A DNA stretch of 7,052 nucleotides from Bacteroidales bacterium UBA3743. GTDB taxonomy: Bacteria; Bacteroidota; Bacteroidia; Bacteroidales; Paludibacteraceae. Made by a program: the position numbers and the translations under genes. Positions within the stretch are counted from its first letter, which is position 1, and each line of letters starts with the position of its first letter. A model generated the notes under the pieces. It was not told the DNA's origin and did not search any database. It was given only the letters and a program-made list of their open reading frames with translations. This document shows positions 1 to 6,473 of the stretch, piece after piece. Where the stretch lies: contig DFGT01000011.1 in NCBI GenBank assembly GCA_002371265.1, positions 1-7,052 of the forward strand. Reading direction: 5' to 3'.

Positions 1-58
1 CTTTTGGGGTGCACTTCAATTCCCCATCTCTTTTTTGATGTGAAAAACATCGGTGATA

Positions 59-154
59 TGCAAAAAAGTGTAATATTCGATAAGGATAAGTGCAAAAAAG
101 TGTAATATTTAATAGAAATAAGTGCAAAAAAGTGTATTTTTGAGATGTCGTAAA
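59..154 (+). repeat. Three tandem 32-base units in the leader of the ATPase gene
   Basis: The 14-base core tgcaaaaaagtgta occurs identically at 59-72, 91-104 and 123-136, a constant period of 32 bases (about three helical turns). Units 1 and 2 match at about 27 of 32 positions, including the first 19. Unit 3 keeps only the core and then diverges into a promoter -7 box. The period is not a multiple of three and no ORF of use crosses the array, so it is not a coding repeat. Regular spacing directly before a start codon suggests binding sites for a protein, possibly the downstream gene product, but that role is inference. Confidence 0.85.
135..142 (+). promoter_or_regulatory. Candidate Bacteroidetes -7 promoter box for the ATPase gene
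   Basis: TATTTTTG fits the Bacteroidetes TAnnTTTG element and ends 25 bases before the ATG at 168, which would leave a leader of roughly 20 bases. No TTTG lies at the usual 19-21 base distance upstream; that position is occupied by the end of the second 32-base unit. The box is created where the third repeat copy diverges from the other two, so promoter and repeat array are physically interlocked. This would suit control by a repeat-binding factor. Confidence 0.4.
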
Positions 155-167
155 TGGAGAAAAACGT

Positions 168-1451
168 ATGGAAAGATTGGTAATGAATAAGTTAGTGGAG
201 TGGAAGAAAAAAAAGAATAGAAAACCACTTATTTTGAATGGTGCAAGACAGGTTGGAAAAACATGGTTGTTGAAGGAATTTGGAAAGTTGCACTATGAAG
301 ATGTTGCTTATTTTATGTGTGATAGAGATGAAGAAATCACAAGAATTTTTTCTTCCAGTTTCGACATAAAACGCATTATTATGCAACTAAGTGCACGTAT
401 GGGAAAAAATATCATTCCTGAAAAAACGCTTGTTATATTTGATGAAATACAATCGTCGCCAAGAGTGTTGGAAGGATTGAAATTTTTTTACGAGGAAGCT
501 CCTAATTATCATATTGCGGTGGCGGGTTCTTTGCTTGGAATATCGTTACATCAAGGCAGTTCATTTCCTGTAGGAAAGGTAGATATGATTCGTGTGTTTC
601 CTATGAATTTCGAAGAGTTTTTGATGGCATCTGGTCAGAAAAAGCTTGTGGATATTTTAAATGTAAGAGATTATGAGTCGATAAATACGCTTAAAGACAC
701 TTACGAAAAATATTTACGTCAGTATTATTTTGTAGGAGGAATGCCAGCAGCTGTGCAGGCCCATGTAGAAAACTATGGACTTGAAGATGTCCGTTCAATC
801 CAGCAACAGATTTTATTTGACTATTCCAGAGATTTTTCGAAACATGTTTCAAAAACAGATGTTCCCAAAGTTAATATGGTATGGCAAGGTATGCCTGCTC
901 AACTTTTTAAGGAAAACAAGAAATTCATTTATGGAGTATTGAAGGAAGGAGGAAGGGCAAAAGAATTTGAAAATGCAATACAATGGCTTGTGGATGCTGG
1001 TCTTGTATATAAAATCAACAGATGCAAATCAATCAAAATGCCATTAAAGGCATATGAGGATTTCTCTGCTTTTAAGTTGTTTCTTTGCGACTGTGGATTA
1101 TTGGGAGCTTTGGCTGAAATACCGGCTTCTCAAATGTTGGTCAGCGATAAAGCAATAAAGGAATATAAAGGAGGCTTTACGGAACAGTATGTACTCCAAC
1201 AATTGATAAGTCGAGACAGAGGCTCTATTTATTATTATAGTGCTGATAATTCTCGGCTTGAAATAGATTTCCTTATACAGAAAGACGGAGATGTAAAACC
1301 TATTGAAGTAAAGGCGGAGGGAAATGTGAGATCAAATTCGTTGTCTGAGTATCTTAACAACAATCCTGAAATACGCGGTATAAGATATTCAATGCTTCCG
1401 TATACCCAACAGGAACATTTTGATAATATTCCGCTTTGGGCTATAGAATAA
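168..1451 (+). CDS. AAA_14 / DUF4143 ATPase with PD-(D/E)XK-like C-terminal domain
   Basis: This 427-residue protein has the COG1373 architecture. The N-terminal P-loop ATPase carries Walker A GARQVGKT (25-32), Walker B LVIFDEIQ (88-95, acidic pair D92/E93) and a sensor-like AGS (119-121). A helical middle part follows. The DUF4143-type C-terminus carries a nuclease-fold signature: E339, D367 in the LEIDFLI strand, and EVK at 380-382. The family is abundant and often multicopy in Bacteroidetes, and its biological role is poorly defined. The start at 168 is supported by GGAGA at 156-160, seven bases upstream; Met6 is a weaker alternative. The length looks complete. The gene stands alone, converges on the CoA-transferase gene, and has low G+C (16 of 60 in bases 181-240, against 31 of 60 in a sample of the neighbour). 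Together these suggest recent acquisition. Whether the nuclease-like site is active cannot be judged. Confidence 0.9.
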   Translation: MERLVMNKLVEWKKKKNRKPLILNGARQVGKTWLLKEFGKLHYEDVAYFMCDRDEEITRIFSSSFDIKRIIMQLSARMGKNIIPEKTLVIFDEIQSSPRVLEGLKFFYEEAPNYHIAVAGSLLGISLHQGSSFPVGKVDMIRVFPMNFEEFLMASGQKKLVDILNVRDYESINTLKDTYEKYLRQYYFVGGMPAAVQAHVENYGLEDVRSIQQQILFDYSRDFSKHVSKTDVPKVNMVWQGMPAQLFKENKKFIYGVLKEGGRAKEFENAIQWLVDAGLVYKINRCKSIKMPLKAYEDFSAFKLFLCDCGLLGALAEIPASQMLVSDKAIKEYKGGFTEQYVLQQLISRDRGSIYYYSADNSRLEIDFLIQKDGDVKPIEVKAEGNVRSNSLSEYLNNNPEIRGIRYSMLPYTQQEHFDNIPLWAIE

Positions 1452-1501
1452 CAGACTATCGTTTGCAAAGTATAAGACTTTAATGTGTGAGGCTAATAAA
1501 A

Positions 1502-1530
1502 AACGGTCGGAGAAACATCCTCCGACCGTT
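1502..1530 (-). terminator. Intrinsic terminator of the CoA-transferase gene
   Basis: An 11-bp perfect stem pairs 1502-1512 (aacggtcggag) with 1520-1530 (ctccgaccgtt) around a 7-base loop. Read on the minus strand it is followed by a run of T (plus-strand A run at about 1498-1503) and lies 24 bases after the stop codon at 1554. The plus-strand side lacks a T run, so it is best as a terminator of the leftward gene. It may still block readthrough from the convergent ATPase gene, for which no separate terminator is seen in 1452-1501. Confidence 0.93.
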
Positions 1531-1553
1531 ATTATTATTGATTATTGTCAATA

Positions 1554-3038
1554 TTAGATGTATTGAGCTAGTCTCATGTCGCCCTTCTCTGCGAATGCAG
1601 TGTGGAAAGCAAATGCGTTCTTCAAAGATAGTGGAGTATGAGTTGATCCGCCAAGCTTCAAGTAATCCCACATCAACTGCTTGTAGTCTGGGTGAACACA
1701 ATTCTCTATGATTGTCTTAGCACGCTCTATTGGAGTAAGACCACGAAGGTCTGCGATACCCTGCTCAGTGATAAGAATCTTAACAGAGTGTTCGCTGTGG
1801 TCGCAGTGGCTTACCATAGGAACGATAGGTGAGATAAGTCCGCCCTTCTGGATTGATGGACAAGTAAAGATAGAGATATATGCGTTTCTAGTGAAGTCGC
1901 CGCTACCACCGATACCGTTCATCATCTTTGTTCCAAGCACGTGAGTTGAGTTTACATTTCCGAAGATATCTGCCTCAAGAGCAGTGTTGATTGTGATCAA
2001 ACCTAAACGACGGATGATCTCAGGGTTGTTGGAAATCTCGATTGGGCGAAGAAGCACCTTGTCGTTGAAGAACTTAAGGTTAGAGTAGATGTCTTTAGTC
2101 ACATCTGTACTTGTAGTAAGGGAGCATCCAGACGCGAATGAAATTCTGCCTTTCTCCATTAAGTCGATCACAGCGTCCTGAATAACCTCTGTGTACATAG
2201 TGAATGTAGGCACGTCCTTATTGTCGCCTAGAGAGTAAAGCACAGCGTTTGCCACATTACCCACACCACTCTGGATTGGCAAGAACTCAGGTGGCACTGT
2301 GCCACGCTTCAACTCGCCAGCCAAGAAGTTTGCAACATTCTGTCCGATTTTGGCTGTTGTCGCGTCTACTTCAGTAAATTTAGCTACGTTAGTGAATTCG
2401 TTAGACTCAACGATTGCGACAATTTTCTTTGGATCTACTTTGATTGTCTTGTCACCTGCACGGTCGGAAACCTTGTAGATTGGAAGTTCTTTTCTGTAAG
2501 GTGGATTTGCAGGAATGAAGATGTCGTGCATTCCGTAAAGCTCTTTTGGCTGTGTGCTGTTGAGCTCAATGATGATCTTGTCTGCCAACATACAAGCTGT
2601 TGGAGCAAGACCTACACCTGCTGAAGGAAGAATCTCTCCATCTGGAGTTACATCTGCTGCCTCGACAACAGCAAAGTCCAATTTGCCATAAAAACCGTAT
2701 CTTAGCTCCTGAGAAAGGTGAGACAAGTGCATGTCGCTATATTTGACAGCTCCTGTGTTGATGCCATTACGCAAATCCTTGTTGCTCTGGTATGGAGCAC
2801 GGAAGTTGATAGCGTTTGCTCTTACCAATGCACCGTCTAGCATATCTCCTGATGATGCACCAGTGAACACGTTGATTTTGAACTCTTTACCTTCGTTGTG
2901 AAGTTTTTCTGCCATTGCAGCAATTGCTGATGGTACGACTTTAGGTGTACCTGCTGCAGTAAAACCACTAAATCCTACGTTTGCTCCATTGAAGAAGAGT
3001 GATGCTGCTTCTTCAGCCGACATGATTTTGTATGACAT
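1554..3038 (-). CDS. Succinyl-CoA:acetate-type CoA-transferase (acetyl-CoA hydrolase/transferase family)
   Basis: A 494-residue cytoplasmic enzyme of the acetyl-CoA hydrolase/transferase family (Cat1/AarC/ScpC relatives), near full length for that family. It moves CoA between carboxylic acids, most plausibly succinate, acetate or propionate, and so links fermentation end products to succinyl-CoA. Visible signatures are GFSGFTAAGTPK (22-33), the active-site segment MYTE with E284 as the likely catalytic glutamate that forms the glutamyl-CoA thioester, GRISFASGCSLT (297-308), the CoA-binding GIGGSGDFTRNAY (375-387), and TEQGIADLRGL (424-434). The ATG at 3038 is preceded by AGGA and by a near-consensus promoter about 35 bases upstream; Met6 is a less likely start. 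It is monocistronic, between its own promoter and terminator. Its codons are richer in G+C than the ATPase gene's. The exact acyl donor and acceptor cannot be settled from sequence; propionyl-CoA:succinate transferase is the main alternative. Confidence 0.95.
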   Translation of the reverse strand: MSYKIMSAEEAASLFFNGANVGFSGFTAAGTPKVVPSAIAAMAEKLHNEGKEFKINVFTGASSGDMLDGALVRANAINFRAPYQSNKDLRNGINTGAVKYSDMHLSHLSQELRYGFYGKLDFAVVEAADVTPDGEILPSAGVGLAPTACMLADKIIIELNSTQPKELYGMHDIFIPANPPYRKELPIYKVSDRAGDKTIKVDPKKIVAIVESNEFTNVAKFTEVDATTAKIGQNVANFLAGELKRGTVPPEFLPIQSGVGNVANAVLYSLGDNKDVPTFTMYTEVIQDAVIDLMEKGRISFASGCSLTTSTDVTKDIYSNLKFFNDKVLLRPIEISNNPEIIRRLGLITINTALEADIFGNVNSTHVLGTKMMNGIGGSGDFTRNAYISIFTCPSIQKGGLISPIVPMVSHCDHSEHSVKILITEQGIADLRGLTPIERAKTIIENCVHPDYKQLMWDYLKLGGSTHTPLSLKNAFAFHTAFAEKGDMRLAQYI

Positions 3039-3074
3039 ATCCTGTATTATTATGCAATTTGCTTAAAATTTTCG

Positions 3075-3105
3075 CAAAAATACTCTTTTTTTATGTATTT
3101 TCAAA
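3075..3105 (-). promoter_or_regulatory. Bacteroidetes-type promoter of the CoA-transferase gene
   Basis: On the minus strand, TTTG (plus 3102-3105) is followed after exactly 19 bases by TATTTTTG (plus 3075-3082). This matches the Bacteroidetes -33/-7 consensus TTTG-N19-21-TAnnTTTG. The predicted transcript would start near 3068, giving a 5' leader of about 30 bases to the ATG at 3038. The promoter sits between the stop codon of the upstream 252-residue gene (3124) and the CoA-transferase start. No hairpin with a T run separates the two genes, so some readthrough is possible. Confidence 0.75.
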
Positions 3106-3123
3106 AGATTTTATTGCTTTTTG

Positions 3124-3882
3124 TCATTCTGGCTTCTGCCACTTTGTATGGAAACTTATGCCTCGAACCATTATATCTATATCATCATTGTCTTTGATGA
3201 TGTTTACAAGCTGAGAAATCACATCCGCAACTTTTGTGATTACCTCTGTGCTGACATCCTTCTTGAATTTCATAGATATCTGACGTCGACCTGAGAGTCG
3301 CACGAGCAACGTCGACCTGCCATCGCTATCTTTTTCAATGGAATACTCCCATTTATGCTTTTTTACAATTCCTTGAAGCACCATGTCAAGTGTGTTCTGG
3401 TTGATTTCCATCGACTTGCGTATCTTGGATTCTTCAATGCTCCATTTGTTTTTCCATTCCTCTTCGACTGCTTCGAATTTGTTTACAGCGTCGATTGTTT
3501 GCTCTGCGGAATCTGCGCACAATGAGAAATCATCGTATCTGTCAATGTCAAAAAGCTTGATTATCGGTTCGTCCCATTTGTGCGATTTCAGAACATTTGC
3601 CCAGAGTGTGTGCCCTTCTTTACACATGACCAGACCTTCACGCATATAATAATGTCTCGAATAAAGTTTCATATATTTTTCGAGCACATCTCCGCTTATT
3701 TCGGTAAACCCATTCTCACGTAGCTTTTTTATTGTTTCGTCGCGTCGGTCATCATTGTCGGAGAGACGTTTGGATTCGCGTGGTAGCTTTAAGGCAGAGT
3801 CGAGATATTCCTGGTGGATTTGTTTAGAATCGCTACCAGATATTATTAGTTTTTTTATCTTTTGTTTTGTGAATGCAGCCAT
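3124..3882 (-). CDS. Hypothetical protein, 252 residues, unrecognised
   Basis: I do not recognise this family. The frame stays open to 3978, but I chose the ATG at 3882 (MAAFTKQKIKK...) because a TAnnTTTG promoter box lies at 3901-3908, just upstream, and because the extra 32 residues overlap a terminator and do not look like natural N-terminal sequence. There is no signal peptide or membrane segment, so it is probably cytoplasmic. Residues 1-75 are highly charged and helical. The middle (76-125) holds aromatic segments (HYYMREGL, HTLWANVLKSHKWDEP). Residues 135-160 form a charged helix rich in Glu, Lys and Trp. The last 80 residues read as beta strands (KWEYSIEK, TLLVRLSG, RQISMKF), then a helix and a final strand, suggesting a compact alpha/beta domain. 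Codon use resembles its neighbours. It is transcribed in the same direction as the CoA-transferase gene, but nothing indicates a shared function. Confidence 0.82.
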   Translation of the reverse strand: MAAFTKQKIKKLIISGSDSKQIHQEYLDSALKLPRESKRLSDNDDRRDETIKKLRENGFTEISGDVLEKYMKLYSRHYYMREGLVMCKEGHTLWANVLKSHKWDEPIIKLFDIDRYDDFSLCADSAEQTIDAVNKFEAVEEEWKNKWSIEESKIRKSMEINQNTLDMVLQGIVKKHKWEYSIEKDSDGRSTLLVRLSGRRQISMKFKKDVSTEVITKVADVISQLVNIIKDNDDIDIMVRGISFHTKWQKPE

Positions 3883-3900
3883 GATTTTGATGAATTTTTG

Positions 3901-3908
3901 CAAAGTTA
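3901..3908 (-). promoter_or_regulatory. Candidate -7 box for the 252-residue protein gene
   Basis: The minus-strand TAACTTTG fits TAnnTTTG and ends 18 bases before the chosen ATG at 3882, implying a very short leader. No TTTG is found 19-21 bases further upstream, so only half the promoter is recognisable. It matters mainly because it places transcription initiation inside the longer open frame, supporting the start at 3882. Confidence 0.4.
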
Positions 3909-3942
3909 GGATTAAATCCGTCATATATAGCGTGGATCCAAA

Positions 3943-3975
3943 ATAAAAAAGAGACACCGAAAATTCAGTGTCTCT
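3943..3975 (-). terminator. Intrinsic terminator of the barrel/lipoprotein operon
   Basis: An 8-bp perfect stem pairs 3950-3957 (agagacac) with 3968-3975 (gtgtctct) around a 10-base loop. Read on the minus strand it is followed directly by a T run (plus-strand A run 3945-3950). It begins 20 bases after the lipoprotein stop codon at 3996, the expected place for an operon terminator, and separates the operon from the 252-residue gene. Confidence 0.9.
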
Positions 3976-3995
3976 CATTGTCTATGTAGACCGTG

Positions 3996-5429
3996 TTATG
4001 GCTCGACGTAAATCGCGCGAATTGTGAATCCGCTTCGTCGGCTCAACGGTGTTGTCTGGATTCCTTCATCTTTGTTGAATGTCAAGTTCCAGCTCAAGTA
4101 GTCGTTAGAACTGAATGCTACACTTGCCCAATACCAGCCTGTAGTTCCTTGATTTCTGATATCATATTGGTCTTTGCTACCTGCGGCAGGCAAGAATATC
4201 GAGTTAGTGTTTCCTTCTTGTTTGCTCTTGATTTCGTATCCTTCAACGCCACCTACATTAGTCCATGTCCATGTGCATTCGTTGATCAACTCTTGGAAAT
4301 CTTCTCTAGTAGGGATTTTCCAGTAGCCGCCCCAGTAGTGCTGTGCCACATCGTATGTTGGATTTAGCACTCCACCTCTGTTGGTGTAGCCTTGCAAAGC
4401 GAGTTGCTCTACAGTTTTACCGAATGTCATACAGTTTGTTGATGAATATTCGGATTTTGTGATTGTATCACCCCAAGCGTAGTATTTACCCCATTCAGAA
4501 GGACTGTTCGCTCCGACGTTGCAGGAAGCCCACAAATTACCGCTTGGAAGACCAAGGTTGATCCATTTATGACCTTCTGCTACACCTGTGCCTGGTTTTG
4601 AAAGTTCTCCGAATACGTCGCCTCCTTCAACCATTTCCCAAGTGACTCCCTGATCCCAAGAAATCATAAGCTTGCCGTCCTCTATCTTTAATGAAGGAGT
4701 TTTACCATCCTGTCCGACTGCGGAACCGATTGCTTCCCAAGTCACGCCATTGTCGTAACTGATATACCAGACGCCGTTCTCAATTTTTAGTTGTGGACAT
4801 ATTCCATCCTTACCATCTTTTCCGTCTTTACCTGTCGCCTGACCAATAATCTCCCATGTTTTGCCTTGGTCGTAGGATACCATCCAATAACCGTTTTCTA
4901 TCTTCATCAAAGGAACGATTCCTCCTCCTTCGCCTTGTTCTCCCTGTTCTCCTTGGTCACCTTTATCTCCTTTCTTACCTTCAGCCAAAACCATCTTTCC
5001 ATTTTCGTCAAGGAGCCACTCTCCGTTAAGAGTCCAATAGTGCAAACCATCTTCGGCGATCTTCACACCGATTACAGGGACGAAAGATGTTCCAGTGGTG
5101 TCGGTGAGAATTCCGTCTTTTCCATCTTTTCCATCATTTCCGTGATGTAGCTCAACGAATTCTCCATCGGTGAAGGAGATCACATATCCGTCTTGCATCT
5201 TGTAGACGTTGGAGATGTTGACTCTTTTGGCTTGTTCCTGAAGCAGTTTCTTGATGTTTGCAGAATTCTTGTTGATAATGTTACACAACTCTTCAAGTTC
5301 TGTGAATCTATCTTCAAGTCGGTATAGCCTGTTTCTGTCAGAGATGTCGTCTCTTTCTTCACATCCGGAGAAGATAGATAGTCCCAATACAACGAAAGGA
5401 ATCGTTTTTATTAATTTATTTAGTCTCAT
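3996..5429 (-). CDS. Surface lipoprotein: coiled coil, collagen-like linkers, three Asp-box repeats, FISUMP-like domain
   Basis: A 477-residue modular lipoprotein. The signal peptide ends in a lipobox FSGC with Cys23 lipidated; the acidic residues after it (EERDD) resemble Bacteroidetes signals that send lipoproteins to the cell surface. Residues about 28-70 form a coiled coil. Residues about 70-150 (DGYVISFTDGEFVEL, LHYWTLNGEWLLDENGK) match the DUF4988 / PL29-lyase N-terminal type. A collagen-like G-x-x tract follows at 151-170. Three repeats at 173-268 each contain an exact Asp-box (SYDQGKTW, SYDNGVTW, SWDQGVTW), separated by GKDG-type linkers. The end, about 283-477 (GHKWINLGLPSGNLWASCNVG onward), is a FISUMP (Fib_succ_major) domain. 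I chose the ATG at 5429 over an in-frame TTG six bases upstream because AGGA sits seven bases before it, overlapping the previous gene's stop codon. No catalytic site is evident. Binding or adhesion at the surface is inferred, not shown. Confidence 0.92.
   Translation of the reverse strand: MRLNKLIKTIPFVVLGLSIFSGCEERDDISDRNRLYRLEDRFTELEELCNIINKNSANIKKLLQEQAKRVNISNVYKMQDGYVISFTDGEFVELHHGNDGKDGKDGILTDTTGTSFVPVIGVKIAEDGLHYWTLNGEWLLDENGKMVLAEGKKGDKGDQGEQGEQGEGGGIVPLMKIENGYWMVSYDQGKTWEIIGQATGKDGKDGKDGICPQLKIENGVWYISYDNGVTWEAIGSAVGQDGKTPSLKIEDGKLMISWDQGVTWEMVEGGDVFGELSKPGTGVAEGHKWINLGLPSGNLWASCNVGANSPSEWGKYYAWGDTITKSEYSSTNCMTFGKTVEQLALQGYTNRGGVLNPTYDVAQHYWGGYWKIPTREDFQELINECTWTWTNVGGVEGYEIKSKQEGNTNSIFLPAAGSKDQYDIRNQGTTGWYWASVAFSSNDYLSWNLTFNKDEGIQTTPLSRRSGFTIRAIYVEP
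4626..4913 (-). repeat. Three in-frame Asp-box repeats in the lipoprotein gene
   Basis: Three diverged units encode (L)K-I-E-[ND]-G ... S-[YW]-D-x-G-x-T-W-E. The KIE triplets begin near plus positions 4904, 4787 and 4688, so the units are 39 and 33 codons apart; the difference is the length of the GKDG linker. The protein is more conserved than the DNA, which indicates an old duplication kept under selection rather than a recent slippage expansion. Confidence 0.85.
4920..4979 (-). repeat. Collagen-like Gly-x-x tract in the lipoprotein gene
   Basis: Twenty codons encode repeated glycine-led triplets (GKKGDKGDQGEQGEQGEGGG). Related short GKDG tracts occur around lipoprotein residues 99-106 and 200-209. 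Such tracts act as extended spacers or trimeric collagen-like rods in surface proteins. The nucleotide repeats (ctccttg/ctccctg-like units) could permit length change by slippage. Confidence 0.8.
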
Positions 5430-5441
5430 AATCAAATCCTA
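5430..5441 (-). promoter_or_regulatory. Ribosome binding site overlapping the barrel-gene stop codon
   Basis: The minus-strand sequence TAGGATTTGATT precedes the lipoprotein ATG. The barrel gene's TAG stop forms part of the AGGA Shine-Dalgarno sequence, seven bases before the start. The tight junction implies one mRNA and probable translational coupling, and it decides the lipoprotein start at 5429 rather than the TTG at 5435. Confidence 0.65.
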
Positions 5442-6350
5442 TTTAAAGTTGAATCCTGCCAAAATTTGGAAACTTCTGTTTTTCAAATGCTTATATCCGA
5501 GCATTAGTTCGTCGTCTCCATATATAATGTCTTTCTTGTCTATTTTGTATAGTCCAAGGTCGTATGTGAATCCGATTTGGACTTTTCTCACTACGAAGTC
5601 GACTCCGAATTTCACACCTGCGTCGAAACGTTTGAGAGCACCTTCTTTTAAAAGATCAAATTCATGTTCCGACTTGAACAGGTCGGTTGCGGCAGGAGAA
5701 TCAGACACTTCGGTCGTTAATGTGGCTTTCACTGCACATGCTACGTATCCACCTGCCTTGTATGTTACGTTAAGAGATTCTCTTCCTTGTCTGTAACACA
5801 TCATCGCAGGCAATTCCAGGTAGTATATTTTTGTCTTGCTTGGTTCGAATTCTTTTAGACTATATCCTTTACGGTTGATGAACAGACCGACTTCTGAAAA
5901 CACGTTTTTTTCTCCAAACCAGATTTGATCGACGGCTCCGATAGTAATGCCGTTGAGGTGTGCGGAAGAAACTCCGTATGATGTCGCTTTTGATGTGCAG
6001 CCACCAAATCGGATACCCAGTACGTTTTTGATATCTCCGTCTAAGCGAGCTTCCTCATTGTTGGAAGCAAAGAAGTCGGCATCAAAATCATCTGAATTAG
6101 AAGACGTTGGTGTCTTGTCTGGTTGTTGCGTCGGTGTTTGTTGAGCTACAGTTTGTGTGGCAGGTTTGCTTTCAAAAGATTTAGTTTCTTCTGTAGCTAC
6201 AGCCTTTGTCTCAACAGGTTCGCTTTTTACGTTTGTCTCTACCTCTGTGCTCTCGTTAACGGGCGTGAATGTCACGTCCATTTTTTCTTCTTGGGCAGAA
6301 GCATACAAAAGATTTAGTACGGTCAGTGCCGATACAAAAATTTTCTTCAT
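5439..6350 (-). CDS. Outer-membrane beta-barrel protein with Thr/Glu/Pro-rich N-terminal linker
   Basis: A 303-residue secreted protein. A signal peptide MKKIFVSALTVLNLLYASA is probably cut before Gln20. Residues 20-100 are low-complexity, rich in Thr, Glu, Ser, Pro and Gln, and end in an acidic stretch (DDFDADFFASNNEEARLDGD). From about residue 107 the protein alternates amphipathic strands (NVLGIRFGG, GITIGAVDQIWF, FSEVGLFINRKGYSL, IYYLELPAMMCYR, VTYKAGGYVACAVKA, FDAGVKFGVDFVV, VQIGFTYDLGLYKI, SFQILAGFNF). This is the pattern of the small outer-membrane barrels called OMP_b-brl_2 / PorT-like. It is the first gene of an operon with the lipoprotein, nine bases upstream of that gene's ATG. The periplasmic linker could reach toward the cell wall or a partner. 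No enzyme motif is seen; function beyond an envelope barrel is unknown. Confidence 0.88.
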   Translation of the reverse strand: MKKIFVSALTVLNLLYASAQEEKMDVTFTPVNESTEVETNVKSEPVETKAVATEETKSFESKPATQTVAQQTPTQQPDKTPTSSNSDDFDADFFASNNEEARLDGDIKNVLGIRFGGCTSKATSYGVSSAHLNGITIGAVDQIWFGEKNVFSEVGLFINRKGYSLKEFEPSKTKIYYLELPAMMCYRQGRESLNVTYKAGGYVACAVKATLTTEVSDSPAATDLFKSEHEFDLLKEGALKRFDAGVKFGVDFVVRKVQIGFTYDLGLYKIDKKDIIYGDDELMLGYKHLKNRSFQILAGFNFK

Positions 6351-6443
6351 AAAAATAGTCTTTTTTCAATCCTTTCGCTTGATTATTTCGCATACCATAC
6401 AAAACAGAGTTTTTTCCTGTGTGGTCATAATCATATAGCGATA

Positions 6444-6473
6444 CAAAAATAGTTAATTAAACTAAAATGCAAA
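6444..6473 (-). promoter_or_regulatory. Candidate promoter of the barrel/lipoprotein operon
   Basis: Minus-strand TTTG (plus 6470-6473) and TATTTTTG (plus 6444-6451) are separated by 18 bases, one short of the usual 19-21 for Bacteroidetes promoters. The implied start near 6437 gives an untranslated leader of about 85-90 bases before the ATG at 6350. That is longer than for the other genes here and leaves room for post-transcriptional control, though I see no riboswitch in it. Confidence 0.5.

Noticed and set aside
1..58. A gene end, or a GGGG...CCCC and gatgt/acatc hairpin, at the left edge.
   Set aside because: No frame is long enough to recognise a product before its stop, and the stems are only 4-5 bp. 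The edge of the window prevents a decision.
59..154. CRISPR-like array, because of the regular 32-base period.
   Set aside because: Only three copies exist, the conserved core is 14 bases with no dyad, units 1 and 2 are similar along their whole length so there are no unique spacers, and no cas gene is nearby.
1459..1476. A degenerate fourth copy of the leader motif after the ATPase gene (tttgcaaagtata).
   Set aside because: It matches only with gaps and not at the 32-base spacing; such similarity is expected in A-rich DNA.
3993..4367. Open frames antisense to the lipoprotein, barrel and CoA-transferase genes, such as this 124-codon one.
   Set aside because: They lie opposite strongly supported genes, have no promoter or ribosome site, and their composition follows from the opposite strand's codons.
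168..6350. One multi-gene defence or other novel system spanning the window.
   Set aside because: The genes have separate promoters, terminators and orientations and unrelated functions; only the barrel/lipoprotein pair is an operon.
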